5,478 nt of DNA from positions 1-5,478 of the forward strand of contig QIEB01000245.1 in the NCBI GenBank assembly GCA_003229495.1, written 5' to 3'. This DNA comes from Flammeovirgaceae bacterium. GTDB taxonomy: Bacteria; Bacteroidota; Bacteroidia; Cytophagales; Cyclobacteriaceae. The position numbers were made by a program, and so were the translations under genes. This document shows, in pieces, positions 1 through 5,478 of the stretch (positions are counted from its first letter, which is position 1; each line of letters opens with the position of its first letter). The notes below the pieces were generated by a model. The model had not been told where the DNA came from. It searched no databases and saw only the letters and a list, made by a program, of their open reading frames with translations.

Positions 1-1490
1 TTTTGTAATTCCAGGATTGCCTTGGTGTTTTTATTCCAATCGGTGATCCGGTCTGTAGTAAACTGAAGATATTGTTGCACTTCTTCCGCCAATTCAGCTT
101 TTTTTTCCAGGTTTTCTTTAAGGTCCTCTTTAAGATGTTTAATGAATTCTTTACGCCTGGCATAGACCTGGTCTGAAGCATTTTTAAAACGATCCCATAA
201 TGTTTGTTGATCTGCTTTCGGAACAGGTCCAATATGTTTGAAATCATCGTGTAGCTCATTAAGCTCAGCAATAGCTTCTCTTAGGTTCTCTACCCCTATT
301 AACTTTTCAACTTTTTCACAAAGCTCAAGTTTCGCCTCCAGGTTTTTCTTGCGATCTAATTCTTTGAGTTCAAAATATATGCTGCGTTGATCATAATAAC
401 GATCCATTAAGGCGTGGTAATTTGCCCAAAGTGTTTTGACATGCTGTCCTGGGATCTGACCAATAGCCCGCCATTGTTCCTGTATTTTTTTGACAGACTG
501 TATACTGGATGTAGTTTCCTCCTCATCCACCAATGCTCTTAACTCTTCTAACAAACGAACCTTCTCGGTTAAGTTTTTCTCCTTGTTGCGTTCTAATTGC
601 TTAATGTAATGGAATTTTTTGTCCCTAATCAGCTTGAAGGTGCCATCAAACCGGTTGTCGAGTTCATCAAATTTATATGCAAAATGATCCGGGTCATTTC
701 CATCTGCCACAAAGCGATTAAGTGCCTCTTTTCGCTCTGCCTGGTGAATAATATTATAACATTCCTTAAGGTTTCGACACACTTTTTCCGCCAAAATAGG
801 ATCTTCCTCTTTTGCCAACAGCTCGATAAATTTTACTAATCCGTCCTTCTGCAGGGTAGTAAAATCCACACCATCCCAGGGTTTTGGAGGTATCTCTTTT
901 TCTTGGGGTTGCTTTTGAATATTCGAAGCGGATTGAATTTTCCCTTCCCCTTCTTCTAGGTCACTTTCTTTATCAGAACCATCTAATTTAGTCGGAGGCT
1001 GGGAGTTAGCGACATCATCTTTTGTGGACGGCTTACTATCCACTTGGGAATTTTCCAGCTCCTTATTGGCGATACCATCAACTTTCTGCTTTTTGGAAAG
1101 GTCCTTACTCTCGCCTGGCTGGTGAAGAATCTGTTCTTGCCGGGCTTGATCCTCCTGGTCAATTGACGATGGCGATTCTTCCAATTCCGAAGAAGTTGTA
1201 CGGTCTTGATCCTCAGTTGACTTATTGACCTTAAACTCATCCGTTTCATTCAATTTTATTGGTTGATCAGATGCTTTCTCTTCCTCTGATAGCGTAACTT
1301 TTCCTTTAGAACCCTGATCTTCTTTCTCCGGTTTCTTTGCACCCTCTTTCTTTTCAGAGCCCGTATCACGACCATTCATACCATTTTCAACGGTAGGGGC
1401 GCGGTCCCCGGCACTTTCATCATTGTTATAATTAGGGTCTACGTGTTTCGATATCTCACCGTCTTTAGACATACAAAATACAGGAGCCAT
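1..1490 (-). CDS. DUF349-repeat protein with a long disordered acidic N-terminal tail (partial, C-terminus off the left edge)
   Basis: An uninterrupted minus-strand frame gives 496 codons from ATG 1490-1488 to the window edge, with no stop. Residues 1 to about 200 are rich in E, D, K, S, Q and P with almost no hydrophobic clusters, so this part is probably disordered. From about residue 205 (PWDG) the protein becomes helical and charged. Two clear DUF349 units follow: one around 326-395 with the WRAIGQIP motif at 340-347 and TLW, then one around 404-475 with FKHIGPVP at 417-424 and TLWDRF. They are about 78 residues apart, and a third unit is starting where the window ends. A weaker unit may lie at about 218-317. 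DUF349 has no established biochemical role that I can name. The protein has no signal peptide or membrane segment, so it is probably cytoplasmic. The start at 1490 has a GGTGGAG ribosome-site-like sequence just upstream; ATG 1472 (MSKDG) is the alternative. It is the last gene seen in the miaE-yqgE group. Confidence 0.88.
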   Translation of the reverse strand, partial: MAPVFCMSKDGEISKHVDPNYNNDESAGDRAPTVENGMNGRDTGSEKKEGAKKPEKEDQGSKGKVTLSEEEKASDQPIKLNETDEFKVNKSTEDQDRTTSSELEESPSSIDQEDQARQEQILHQPGESKDLSKKQKVDGIANKELENSQVDSKPSTKDDVANSQPPTKLDGSDKESDLEEGEGKIQSASNIQKQPQEKEIPPKPWDGVDFTTLQKDGLVKFIELLAKEEDPILAEKVCRNLKECYNIIHQAERKEALNRFVADGNDPDHFAYKFDELDNRFDGTFKLIRDKKFHYIKQLERNKEKNLTEKVRLLEELRALVDEEETTSSIQSVKKIQEQWRAIGQIPGQHVKTLWANYHALMDRYYDQRSIYFELKELDRKKNLEAKLELCEKVEKLIGVENLREAIAELNELHDDFKHIGPVPKADQQTLWDRFKNASDQVYARRKEFIKHLKEDLKENLEKKAELAEEVQQYLQFTTDRITDWNKNTKAILELQ

Positions 1491-1499
1491 TGCTCCACC

Positions 1500-1519
1500 T
1501 TAATCAAAGTTAACCAAAG
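1500..1519 (-). repeat. Tandem pair of 10-base repeats before the DUF349 gene
   Basis: On the minus strand, CTTTGGTTAA is followed directly by CTTTGATTAA; the two copies differ at one base. They fill most of the 32-base gap between yqgE and the DUF349 gene. The junction of the two copies creates the TAACTTTG box described as a candidate -7 element, so the repeat may be a promoter or operator part rather than a neutral duplication. With only two units it could also be chance. Confidence 0.5.
1505..1512 (-). promoter_or_regulatory. Candidate Bacteroidota -7 box of an internal promoter for the DUF349 gene
   Basis: Read on the minus strand, the box is TAACTTTG, an exact match to the Bacteroidota housekeeping -7 consensus TAnnTTTG. 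Transcription would begin near position 1500, leaving a leader of only about 10 bases before ATG 1490, or about 28 before ATG 1472. There is no TTG at the expected distance upstream (about 1532-1534), so only half of the promoter is recognisable. It would let the DUF349 gene be expressed separately from miaE and yqgE. Confidence 0.35.
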
Positions 1520-1522
1520 GAA

Positions 1523-2104
1523 TTAATTTAAACGGGGATCAGTGGGATAATTTGAAAACATCCTGTACCTCCCTCCCATCTTTTTTAATACCTCTCGCCA
1601 TAGTAATTCAGGGTCTAAATCAAACACCTGATTAGCAGTTGCACTTGGTGAGACAATCCAGGAATTTTCGTTTAACTCCTCATCTAACTGTCCCGGCGCC
1701 CATCCTGAATACCCCAGAAAATAGAGTACATCATTTGAGCTCACCATGTTATTCTGCACCAATATCTTTAATTGTTCGAAATTTCCTCCCCAATAAATTC
1801 CTTCTCCAATTTTGGTTCCGTCTTCGATATTCAATGAACTGCGGTGCAAAAAATGCATGCTGTCCCGTTGAACCGGCCCTCCTACCAGCATTTTCTTATC
1901 GAATGGATCGAACTCCTCAAACATATCCCCAAGGCTAACCATTGAGGGCTTATTCAATATAAAACCAATAGCTCCCTCCTCATTATTTTCACAAACCAGT
2001 ATCACTGTCCTTTCAAAATTAGGATCGGGTAAAAAAGGTTCTGAAATGAGTAAATCTCCCCGCCGGGGAGTTACACCCACACCGTTGTGAAAATAATTAG
2101 CCAT
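1523..2104 (-). CDS. yqgE: YqgE/AlgH family protein (UPF0301)
   Basis: This 193-residue protein has the whole YqgE/AlgH (DUF179) signature. Numbered from the ATG at 2104, it shows GDLLISEPFL near 16-25, then FERTVILVCENNEEGAIGFILNKP at about 30-53, VGGPV near 74-78, a FLGYSGWAPGQLDEEL stretch at about 129-144, and W148. Length fits the family, usually about 185-195 residues. The family is a compact cytoplasmic fold with no proven biochemical activity; the AlgH name comes from an alginate-regulation phenotype in Pseudomonas and should not be carried over as a function. Start choice: the frame opens with a TTG (2122-2120) that overlaps the miaE stop in TTGA, but ATG 2104-2102 has an AGAAG-like site just upstream and gives the usual short N-terminus. 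Taking the TTG would add six residues. It lies 14 bases after miaE and 32 before the DUF349 gene, so it is probably co-transcribed with both. Confidence 0.93.
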   Translation of the reverse strand: MANYFHNGVGVTPRRGDLLISEPFLPDPNFERTVILVCENNEEGAIGFILNKPSMVSLGDMFEEFDPFDKKMLVGGPVQRDSMHFLHRSSLNIEDGTKIGEGIYWGGNFEQLKILVQNNMVSSNDVLYFLGYSGWAPGQLDEELNENSWIVSPSATANQVFDLDPELLWREVLKKMGGRYRMFSNYPTDPRLN

Positions 2105-2118
2105 ATCTTCTAAATTTT

Positions 2119-2703
2119 TCAATGCAAAGCAGATCTAATCGGCAATGACTGAAGCACTTTGGCCTCCGCGAGGTTTAGTTCTTCCAGTCTAGCATAAACA
2201 AATTTTTTATCAAAATAATTTAATGCCATGTTAACAAAAATATTCCCATGCTTGGCTTCAGACGCCCACAGTTGATTGTAAAATCCCTTTAACTCATTGT
2301 CCTCCAGGTTTTCATACACCAGTTTAAACCTTTCTGCACCCCTACATTCCACAATAGATGCCAATAACAGTCTGTCCAAAAACCGCTCCTCCCTGCCTGA
2401 ACGACATTTATCTACCAGCTGTTGAACATAATCGTCTTTTCCCATTTGTGCAGGTAACAATACTCCCCTGCGCATCATTATTTCGTACACCGACTGAAAG
2501 TGTTCTAGTTCCTCAATCGCTGTCTCAATCAGTTCAGGTATGATCTCCACCCTATCGGGGAATTTCGCCACAAAACTCATTGCCATTGCTGACGCCTTCC
2601 GTTCACAGTTGGCATGGTCCTGTAGGAATGCGTCAAAGTCATTCATGACCGCAGCAATCCACTGAGGACTACTGGAGCATTCCAGTGCTATACTTGCCTT
2701 CAT
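2119..2703 (-). CDS. miaE: tRNA-(ms2io6A37) hydroxylase MiaE, diiron enzyme
   Basis: The 194-residue product matches the MiaE family, ferritin-like diiron monooxygenases that use O2 to hydroxylate the isopentenyl group of ms2i6A at position 37 of tRNAs reading UNN codons. Likely iron ligands are visible in the right order: E34 in CERKA, the E65xxH68 pair in EELEH, E119 in VECRGAERF, and the E149xxH152 pair in SEAKHG. The four-helix pattern and length fit a complete enzyme, and the C-terminus ends in a typical RSALH. Activity depends on MiaA and MiaB, which would be elsewhere in the genome. The start ATG 2703-2701 has only a weak GGA upstream. It is the first gene of the minus-strand group and lies divergent from pdxH, with a good candidate promoter about 110 bases upstream. 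Ligand assignment is by family pattern, not by alignment. Confidence 0.93.
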   Translation of the reverse strand: MKASIALECSSSPQWIAAVMNDFDAFLQDHANCERKASAMAMSFVAKFPDRVEIIPELIETAIEELEHFQSVYEIMMRRGVLLPAQMGKDDYVQQLVDKCRSGREERFLDRLLLASIVECRGAERFKLVYENLEDNELKGFYNQLWASEAKHGNIFVNMALNYFDKKFVYARLEELNLAEAKVLQSLPIRSALH

Positions 2704-2757
2704 AATCCAGGGTCAATTCCACCAGTGATTTGAGGGACCTCTTAAGGTAACCGCTCC

Positions 2758-2787
2758 GTGTAATATTAACTAAAAAGATTATATTTA
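2758..2787 (+). promoter_or_regulatory. Weak candidate promoter for pdxH and the glycosyltransferase
   Basis: TATATTTA at 2780-2787 matches TAnnTTTG except for the last base, and GTG at 2758-2760 lies 19 bases upstream in place of the -33 TTG. Transcription would begin near 2794, about 90 bases before the pdxH ATG. If both this and the miaE promoter are real, the two divergent transcripts overlap by roughly 20 bases. An alternative is TTG 2828-2830 with the A+T-rich stretch near 2853-2861, which fits the consensus less well. Confidence 0.27.
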
Positions 2788-2818
2788 GGAACTTGGACCA
2801 TACACCTATTTAATAGAC

Positions 2819-2848
2819 GAAATTTAATTGTTTTTAGTTGGATTTCAA
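2819..2848 (-). promoter_or_regulatory. Candidate Bacteroidota-type promoter for miaE-yqgE-DUF349
   Basis: On the minus strand a -33 TTG (CAA at 2846-2848 on the plus strand) is followed after exactly 19 bases by TAAATTTC (2819-2826). This matches TAnnTTTG in every fixed base except the last. The spacing is that expected of the Bacteroidota primary sigma factor. Transcription would begin near 2812, giving a leader of about 110 bases before the miaE ATG. The match was made by eye in A+T-rich DNA, so chance remains possible. Confidence 0.42.
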
Positions 2849-2884
2849 GCAATAATATTTAATTCAAAGTAGCTACCCAGACAG

Positions 2885-3529
2885 ATGACAAACAGGGATT
2901 TTATAAAATATCGCGAAGAATACGGGAGTCAAAGACTAGATAGGGAGAAAATGCTCATGGATCCTATCAAACAATTCAGACATTGGTTCAAGGAGGCTGA
3001 GCTGGCAGGAGTTAAAGAGCCCAACACCATGACCCTGGCTACCGTGAATAAGCAGGGACAGCCTACCATCAGGGTAATGTTAATGAAAGAAATTACCGAT
3101 CAGGGCCTGGTTTTCTATACCAATTTTAAGAGCCGTAAAGGCCGTGAAATAGATGAACACCCAAAAGTGGCACTAAACTTTTATTGGCAAGATTTGGAAC
3201 GACAAGTGAGGTTTGATGGCGCGCTTACCAAAATTCCGGATGAAGAGTCCAATCAATATTTTCATACCAGACCCCGGGGCAGCCAGCTAGGGGCCTGGAT
3301 TTCTCAGCAAAGTGAAGTTATTTCCTCACGTGAGTACCTTGAGGAACAATTGAAGGTTTGTGAATCCCGATACCAGGGCCAGGATATACCTCGCCCACCT
3401 CATTGGGGCGGTTACCATCTGATGCCAACCCGGGTTGAATTTTGGCAAGGTGGACCTCATCGGTTGCATGACCGAATCCAATACTCACTAAGCGACGAGA
3501 AATGGGACCTGCTGCGTTTAGCTCCCTGA
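2885..3529 (+). CDS. pdxH: Pyridoxamine/pyridoxine 5'-phosphate oxidase
   Basis: This 214-residue protein is a full-length PdxH, the FMN-dependent cytoplasmic homodimer that oxidises pyridoxine or pyridoxamine 5'-phosphate with O2 to give pyridoxal 5'-phosphate. Family motifs appear in order: RVMLMK 63-68 (usually RxVLLK), FYTN 77-80 and SRKG 83-86 for FMN phosphate contacts, RQVR 106-109, YF 125-126, RPRGSQLGAW 129-138, and S140/Q142/S143. The C-terminal EFWQGGPHRLHDR (185-197) carries R193 and H195, the counterparts of the substrate-binding R197 and H199 of the E. coli enzyme. It ends in the standard RLAP. The two methionines in RVMLMK replace common leucines and are conservative. ATG 2885 gives the expected N-terminus (YREEYGSQRLDR) though no Shine-Dalgarno site is visible, which is common in this phylum. 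The glycosyltransferase begins one base after its stop codon. Confidence 0.97.
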   Translation: MTNRDFIKYREEYGSQRLDREKMLMDPIKQFRHWFKEAELAGVKEPNTMTLATVNKQGQPTIRVMLMKEITDQGLVFYTNFKSRKGREIDEHPKVALNFYWQDLERQVRFDGALTKIPDEESNQYFHTRPRGSQLGAWISQQSEVISSREYLEEQLKVCESRYQGQDIPRPPHWGGYHLMPTRVEFWQGGPHRLHDRIQYSLSDEKWDLLRLAP

Positions 3530-3530
3530 T

Positions 3531-4784
3531 ATGAATCGATCCATATACCTGGAACGATACAGCTATGGACCTCAATTGATAAAAAAACCGCCGGATCCGG
3601 ATTTGGAGATGGTGGTGGTTATCCCCTGTTACTTTGAACCTGATCTCATTTCTACCCTGCAATCACTGGTCAATTGTGCGCCCACACAGGGAAAGGTGGA
3701 AATCTTAGTGATCGTTAACCAAAGTGTTGAAGATACGGATCGGGTTAAGAAATTAAACAAACAATCTGTGGAGAGGGCCAATCAATGGATCTCGTCACAG
3801 TGTACTGATTTATCCTTTAATGTATTTCATCAAACACTTCCTGTAAAACACGCCGGGGTAGGTTTAGCTCGTAAAATTGGTATGGATGAAGCAACAAGGC
3901 GTTTTAACCATCTGAATAAGGACGGGATCATTGTTTGCCTGGATGCAGATTGTACTTGTAGTGCCAATTACCTGAGGGCCCTGGAGGACCACTTTGATGT
4001 CAATAGAAATACCCCTGGTTGTTCGATATATTTTGAGCATCCACTTAGCGGACCTCTCCCACCTCATATTTACCGGACGATAGCCGCCTATGAGTTGCAC
4101 CTCAGATATTACACACATGGTCTTAAGTATAGCAGTCTACCGTGTGCCTTCCAAACGGTAGGATCCAGTATGGCAGTTAGATCATCCGCTTATGAAAAGC
4201 AGGGAGGTATGAACAAGCGGAAAGCAGGAGAAGACTTTTATTTTCTACAGAAAATCATGAAGTCCGGGAGATACAGTGAATTAAATTCCGCTACTGTTTT
4301 TCCATCTTCCAGGTTGTCTGCACGGGTACCCTTTGGTACTGGAAAAGCGATGATCGATTGTATAAATGCTAATGAGGACACATACCTTACTTATAGCCCT
4401 GAAACATTTTCCGATTTGAAATCCATAGCTTCTAATGTAGATGCGATGTACCTGGCAACTCATTCAAGTTTAAATACCATGTGGAAGAGGTTTTCTCCTG
4501 GTTTTCAGGAGTATATACCAAAAGACACATTCTACGAAAAAATACTGGATTTCAATCAGAATACCCGGACAATTAACTCATATAAAAAGCGTTTTTTTCA
4601 ATGGATTGATGGGTCTTTTGCTTTTAAATTTGCTAACTATGCCAGCGACAACCTTTATCCAAAGGTTGATATATTGGAGGCTGCACCATGGCTTTTGAAA
4701 AAAATGTATGGCCTTGAGCCAGCATCAAATGATATTAGAACATTGCTTATGCAGTATAGGCTCCTTGATAAGCAATCGGCTTAG
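3531..4784 (+). CDS. Glycosyltransferase family 2-like protein (GT-A fold), substrate unknown
   Basis: The 417-residue product has the core of an inverting GT-A enzyme. VVVIPCYFEP at 28-37 is the first Rossmann strand and nucleotide-binding loop. GVGLARKIGMDEA at 109-121 is the helix typical of GT2 proteins. IIVCLDADC at 133-141 carries the metal-binding DAD (138-140), and KAGEDFYFLQK at 231-241 supplies the ED pair likely to include the catalytic base. TVGSSMAVR (209-217) precedes it, as in other family members. Residues from about 290 to 417 form a predicted soluble, aromatic-rich C-terminal extension that I do not recognise. There is no signal peptide or membrane segment, so it probably acts in the cytoplasm. 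Donor and acceptor cannot be read from the sequence. Its start codon follows the pdxH stop after a single base with no Shine-Dalgarno site, suggesting translational coupling. No other polysaccharide genes are nearby, and it does not look like BshA, which is of the GT4 type. Confidence 0.87.
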   Translation: MNRSIYLERYSYGPQLIKKPPDPDLEMVVVIPCYFEPDLISTLQSLVNCAPTQGKVEILVIVNQSVEDTDRVKKLNKQSVERANQWISSQCTDLSFNVFHQTLPVKHAGVGLARKIGMDEATRRFNHLNKDGIIVCLDADCTCSANYLRALEDHFDVNRNTPGCSIYFEHPLSGPLPPHIYRTIAAYELHLRYYTHGLKYSSLPCAFQTVGSSMAVRSSAYEKQGGMNKRKAGEDFYFLQKIMKSGRYSELNSATVFPSSRLSARVPFGTGKAMIDCINANEDTYLTYSPETFSDLKSIASNVDAMYLATHSSLNTMWKRFSPGFQEYIPKDTFYEKILDFNQNTRTINSYKKRFFQWIDGSFAFKFANYASDNLYPKVDILEAAPWLLKKMYGLEPASNDIRTLLMQYRLLDKQSA

Positions 4785-4801
4785 GAATGAACAATTGCGT
4801 T

Positions 4802-4829
4802 GCGCATAGCGCATGGGGCTTAGGGTATA
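4802..4829. repeat. Heptanucleotide repeat block 1 (GCGCATA-like, four units)
   Basis: Four adjacent 7-base units begin at 4802, 4809, 4816 and 4823. The first two are GCGCATA and GCGCATG; the next two have drifted to GGGCTTA and GGGTATA. All begin with G and keep G at position 3, T at 6 (or A/T exchange nearby) and a purine at 7. The first two units also create the small TGCGC-ATA-GCGCA inverted repeat. The block is non-coding and follows the glycosyltransferase stop by 17 bases. Confidence 0.55.
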
Positions 4830-4832
4830 GAC

Positions 4833-4864
4833 CTGAAATCTATCTGAGATCTGAAATCTGAGAC
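4833..4864. repeat. Heptanucleotide repeat block 2 (CTGARAT-like, four units)
   Basis: Units begin at 4833 (CTGAAAT), 4844 (CTGAGAT), 4851 (CTGAAAT) and 4858 (CTGAGAC), with a four-base remnant CTAT between the first and second. AGACCT occurs at both ends (4829-4834 and 4861-4866). A and G alternate at the fifth position from unit to unit, which suggests an older 14-base unit. The block ends four bases before the bshB1 stop codon. Confidence 0.65.
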
Positions 4865-4868
4865 CTAA

Positions 4869-5478
4869 TCACAGCAGATCAAAAAGGTCTTTTACACCAA
4901 GGTTGCGGTCGCAAAGAAAACCTTCACCGTAATTAGCGCCGATTGAATGGCCTAATTCCACGCCTCGGGCTTCGACCATTTTTAAAAAGTTTGGATCGCT
5001 GATATAGGTTTCCGGGTCATCGCCCCCGCTAAAAAATTGAGAGCGGTAGGCATTGATGGCTTTCATTTTCGTCTCCCAATAACTCGAAACGTCAACCACA
5101 AAATCCGGATTTAATAAAATGGATTGCAGGTAATGATATAATGCCTTTGGTCGCCAGGAAGATTGTGGTACACCATCATTTTCTGTTTTAATGCGTGGAA
5201 GCCCTGATAAAAAACAGGCCACTACGATCAAAGCTGCGGCCCGAGGATGATCCGGGTGACGATCACTGGGAGCTGCTGCCAGAACAATGTCCGGTTGATA
5301 TTTGCGAATTAATTGAATAAGGGCCATCTGATGGGTCTCATCATTTGTAAAAAATCCATCGCGAAAACCCAGGTTTTCCCTCAAAGCTAACCCCATGATT
5401 TCCATCGCTTTGCTCGCCTCATTTTCGCGAATATCCACACTGCCTCTGGTACCTAATTCCCCTCTGGTCAAATCCACG
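4869..5478 (-). CDS. bshB1: Bacillithiol biosynthesis deacetylase BshB1 (partial, N-terminus off the right edge)
   Basis: About 203 residues of a PIG-L/LmbE-family zinc deacetylase are present. BshB1 removes the acetyl group from GlcNAc-malate, the second step of bacillithiol synthesis, before BshC adds cysteine. Seen in order from the right edge: DLTRGELGTRGS, REN-EA, a NLGFRDGFF stretch, the IRKYQPDIVLAAAPSDRHPDHPRAA segment with the HPDH motif (a catalytic-site histidine and a zinc ligand), FLSGL, WRPKALYHYLQS, SQFFSGGDDPETYIS, and a C-terminal GANYGEGF. This set distinguishes BshB1 from generic LmbE proteins. The AHPDD zinc motif of the family is missing only because about 35 N-terminal residues lie outside the window. 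A GTG at 5477-5475 could be taken for a start, but it encodes an internal valine of the conserved VDLTRGELGT stretch. The gene converges on the glycosyltransferase, and its stop is TGA at 4871-4869. Confidence 0.93.
   Translation of the reverse strand, partial: VDLTRGELGTRGSVDIRENEASKAMEIMGLALRENLGFRDGFFTNDETHQMALIQLIRKYQPDIVLAAAPSDRHPDHPRAAALIVVACFLSGLPRIKTENDGVPQSSWRPKALYHYLQSILLNPDFVVDVSSYWETKMKAINAYRSQFFSGGDDPETYISDPNFLKMVEARGVELGHSIGANYGEGFLCDRNLGVKDLFDLL

Larger units (their letters stand above)
2704..2884. promoter_or_regulatory. Divergent intergenic region between miaE and pdxH
   Basis: This 181-base gene-free stretch separates the start codons of miaE (leftward) and pdxH (rightward) and must hold the promoters of both. 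The half nearer pdxH (from about 2761) is very A+T-rich, as expected of a promoter region, and TAATATTA at 2761-2768 is a perfect 8-base palindrome. I see a good minus-strand promoter candidate and a weaker plus-strand one, listed separately. No riboswitch fold, tRNA or clear operator could be recognised by eye. Confidence 0.75.
4785..4868. other. Intergenic region between convergent genes, no clear terminator
   Basis: These 84 bases separate the stop codons of the glycosyltransferase and bshB1. Terminators for both strands would be expected here, but neither strand shows a strong stem followed by a T-run. The only compact inverted repeat is TGCGC-ATA-GCGCA (4801-4813), a five-pair stem with a three-base loop and no U-tract. 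The rest is mostly the two blocks of degenerate 7-base repeats listed separately. Confidence 0.7.

Noticed and set aside
597..1249. Plus- and minus-strand open frames of 60-90 codons within the DUF349 gene
   Set aside because: The DUF349 frame is continuous through the whole stretch with clear domain motifs; the others are out-of-frame or antisense by-products.
3318..3662. Minus-strand open frame of 114 codons across the pdxH-glycosyltransferase junction
   Set aside because: It lies antisense to two strongly supported genes, its product resembles nothing I recognise, and it spans their boundary. It is a shadow frame.
3531..4784. Glycosyltransferase as part of bacillithiol synthesis (BshA) because bshB1 is adjacent
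   Set aside because: BshA is a GT4-type (GT-B) enzyme, whereas this protein has GT-A motifs with a DAD triad. The two genes converge and are not in one operon.
4801..4813. TGCGC-ATA-GCGCA inverted repeat as a rho-independent terminator for either convergent gene
   Set aside because: The stem is only five pairs, and no T-run follows on either strand. It is better explained as a by-product of two adjacent GCGCATR repeat units.
4802..4864. Periodic repeats as a CRISPR array
   Set aside because: Units are 7 bases with no unique spacers and no cas genes nearby, so this is a short tandem repeat.
5475..5477. GTG as the start codon of a complete 202-residue bshB1
   Set aside because: The valine belongs to the conserved internal VDLTRGELGT stretch and the N-terminal AHPDD zinc motif would be missing. 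The gene simply continues beyond the window.

Overview
The window looks like ordinary chromosomal DNA of a member of the Bacteroidota, probably a Flavobacteriia-like lineage; the class is inferred. The reasons are moderate-to-low G+C, few clear Shine-Dalgarno sites, candidate promoters of the Bacteroidota TTG-N19-TAnnTTTG type, and the gene set itself: a long DUF349 protein with an acidic tail, a diiron MiaE, YqgE/AlgH, PdxH and a BshB1-type bacillithiol deacetylase. I found no transposase, phage gene, integrase, CRISPR array, or tRNA or rRNA gene.

Layout. Positions 1-2703 hold three genes on the minus strand, in transcription order miaE (2703-2119), yqgE (2104-1523) and a DUF349-repeat gene (from 1490, running off the left edge). 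Spacing is 14 and 32 bases, so they are probably an operon, with a candidate internal promoter before the DUF349 gene. Positions 2704-2884 are a 181-base divergent regulatory region. Positions 2885-4784 hold two plus-strand genes, pdxH and a family-2-like glycosyltransferase, separated by one base. Positions 4785-4868 separate the convergent glycosyltransferase and bshB1 genes and hold two arrays of degenerate 7-base repeats. Positions 4869-5478 hold the C-terminal part of bshB1 on the minus strand; its N-terminus lies beyond the right edge.

Functionally this is mostly housekeeping: tRNA hypermodification (MiaE), pyridoxal phosphate supply (PdxH), low-molecular-weight thiol synthesis (BshB1), and three proteins whose exact roles are not known (YqgE, the DUF349 protein and the glycosyltransferase). 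MiaE and PdxH, which face each other across the divergent region, both consume O2. Shared control is possible, but nothing in the sequence proves it. I see no convincing new defence, mobile or regulatory system. The points most worth a second look are the 7-base repeat arrays, the uncharacterised glycosyltransferase tightly coupled to pdxH, and the long disordered acidic tail on the DUF349 protein.
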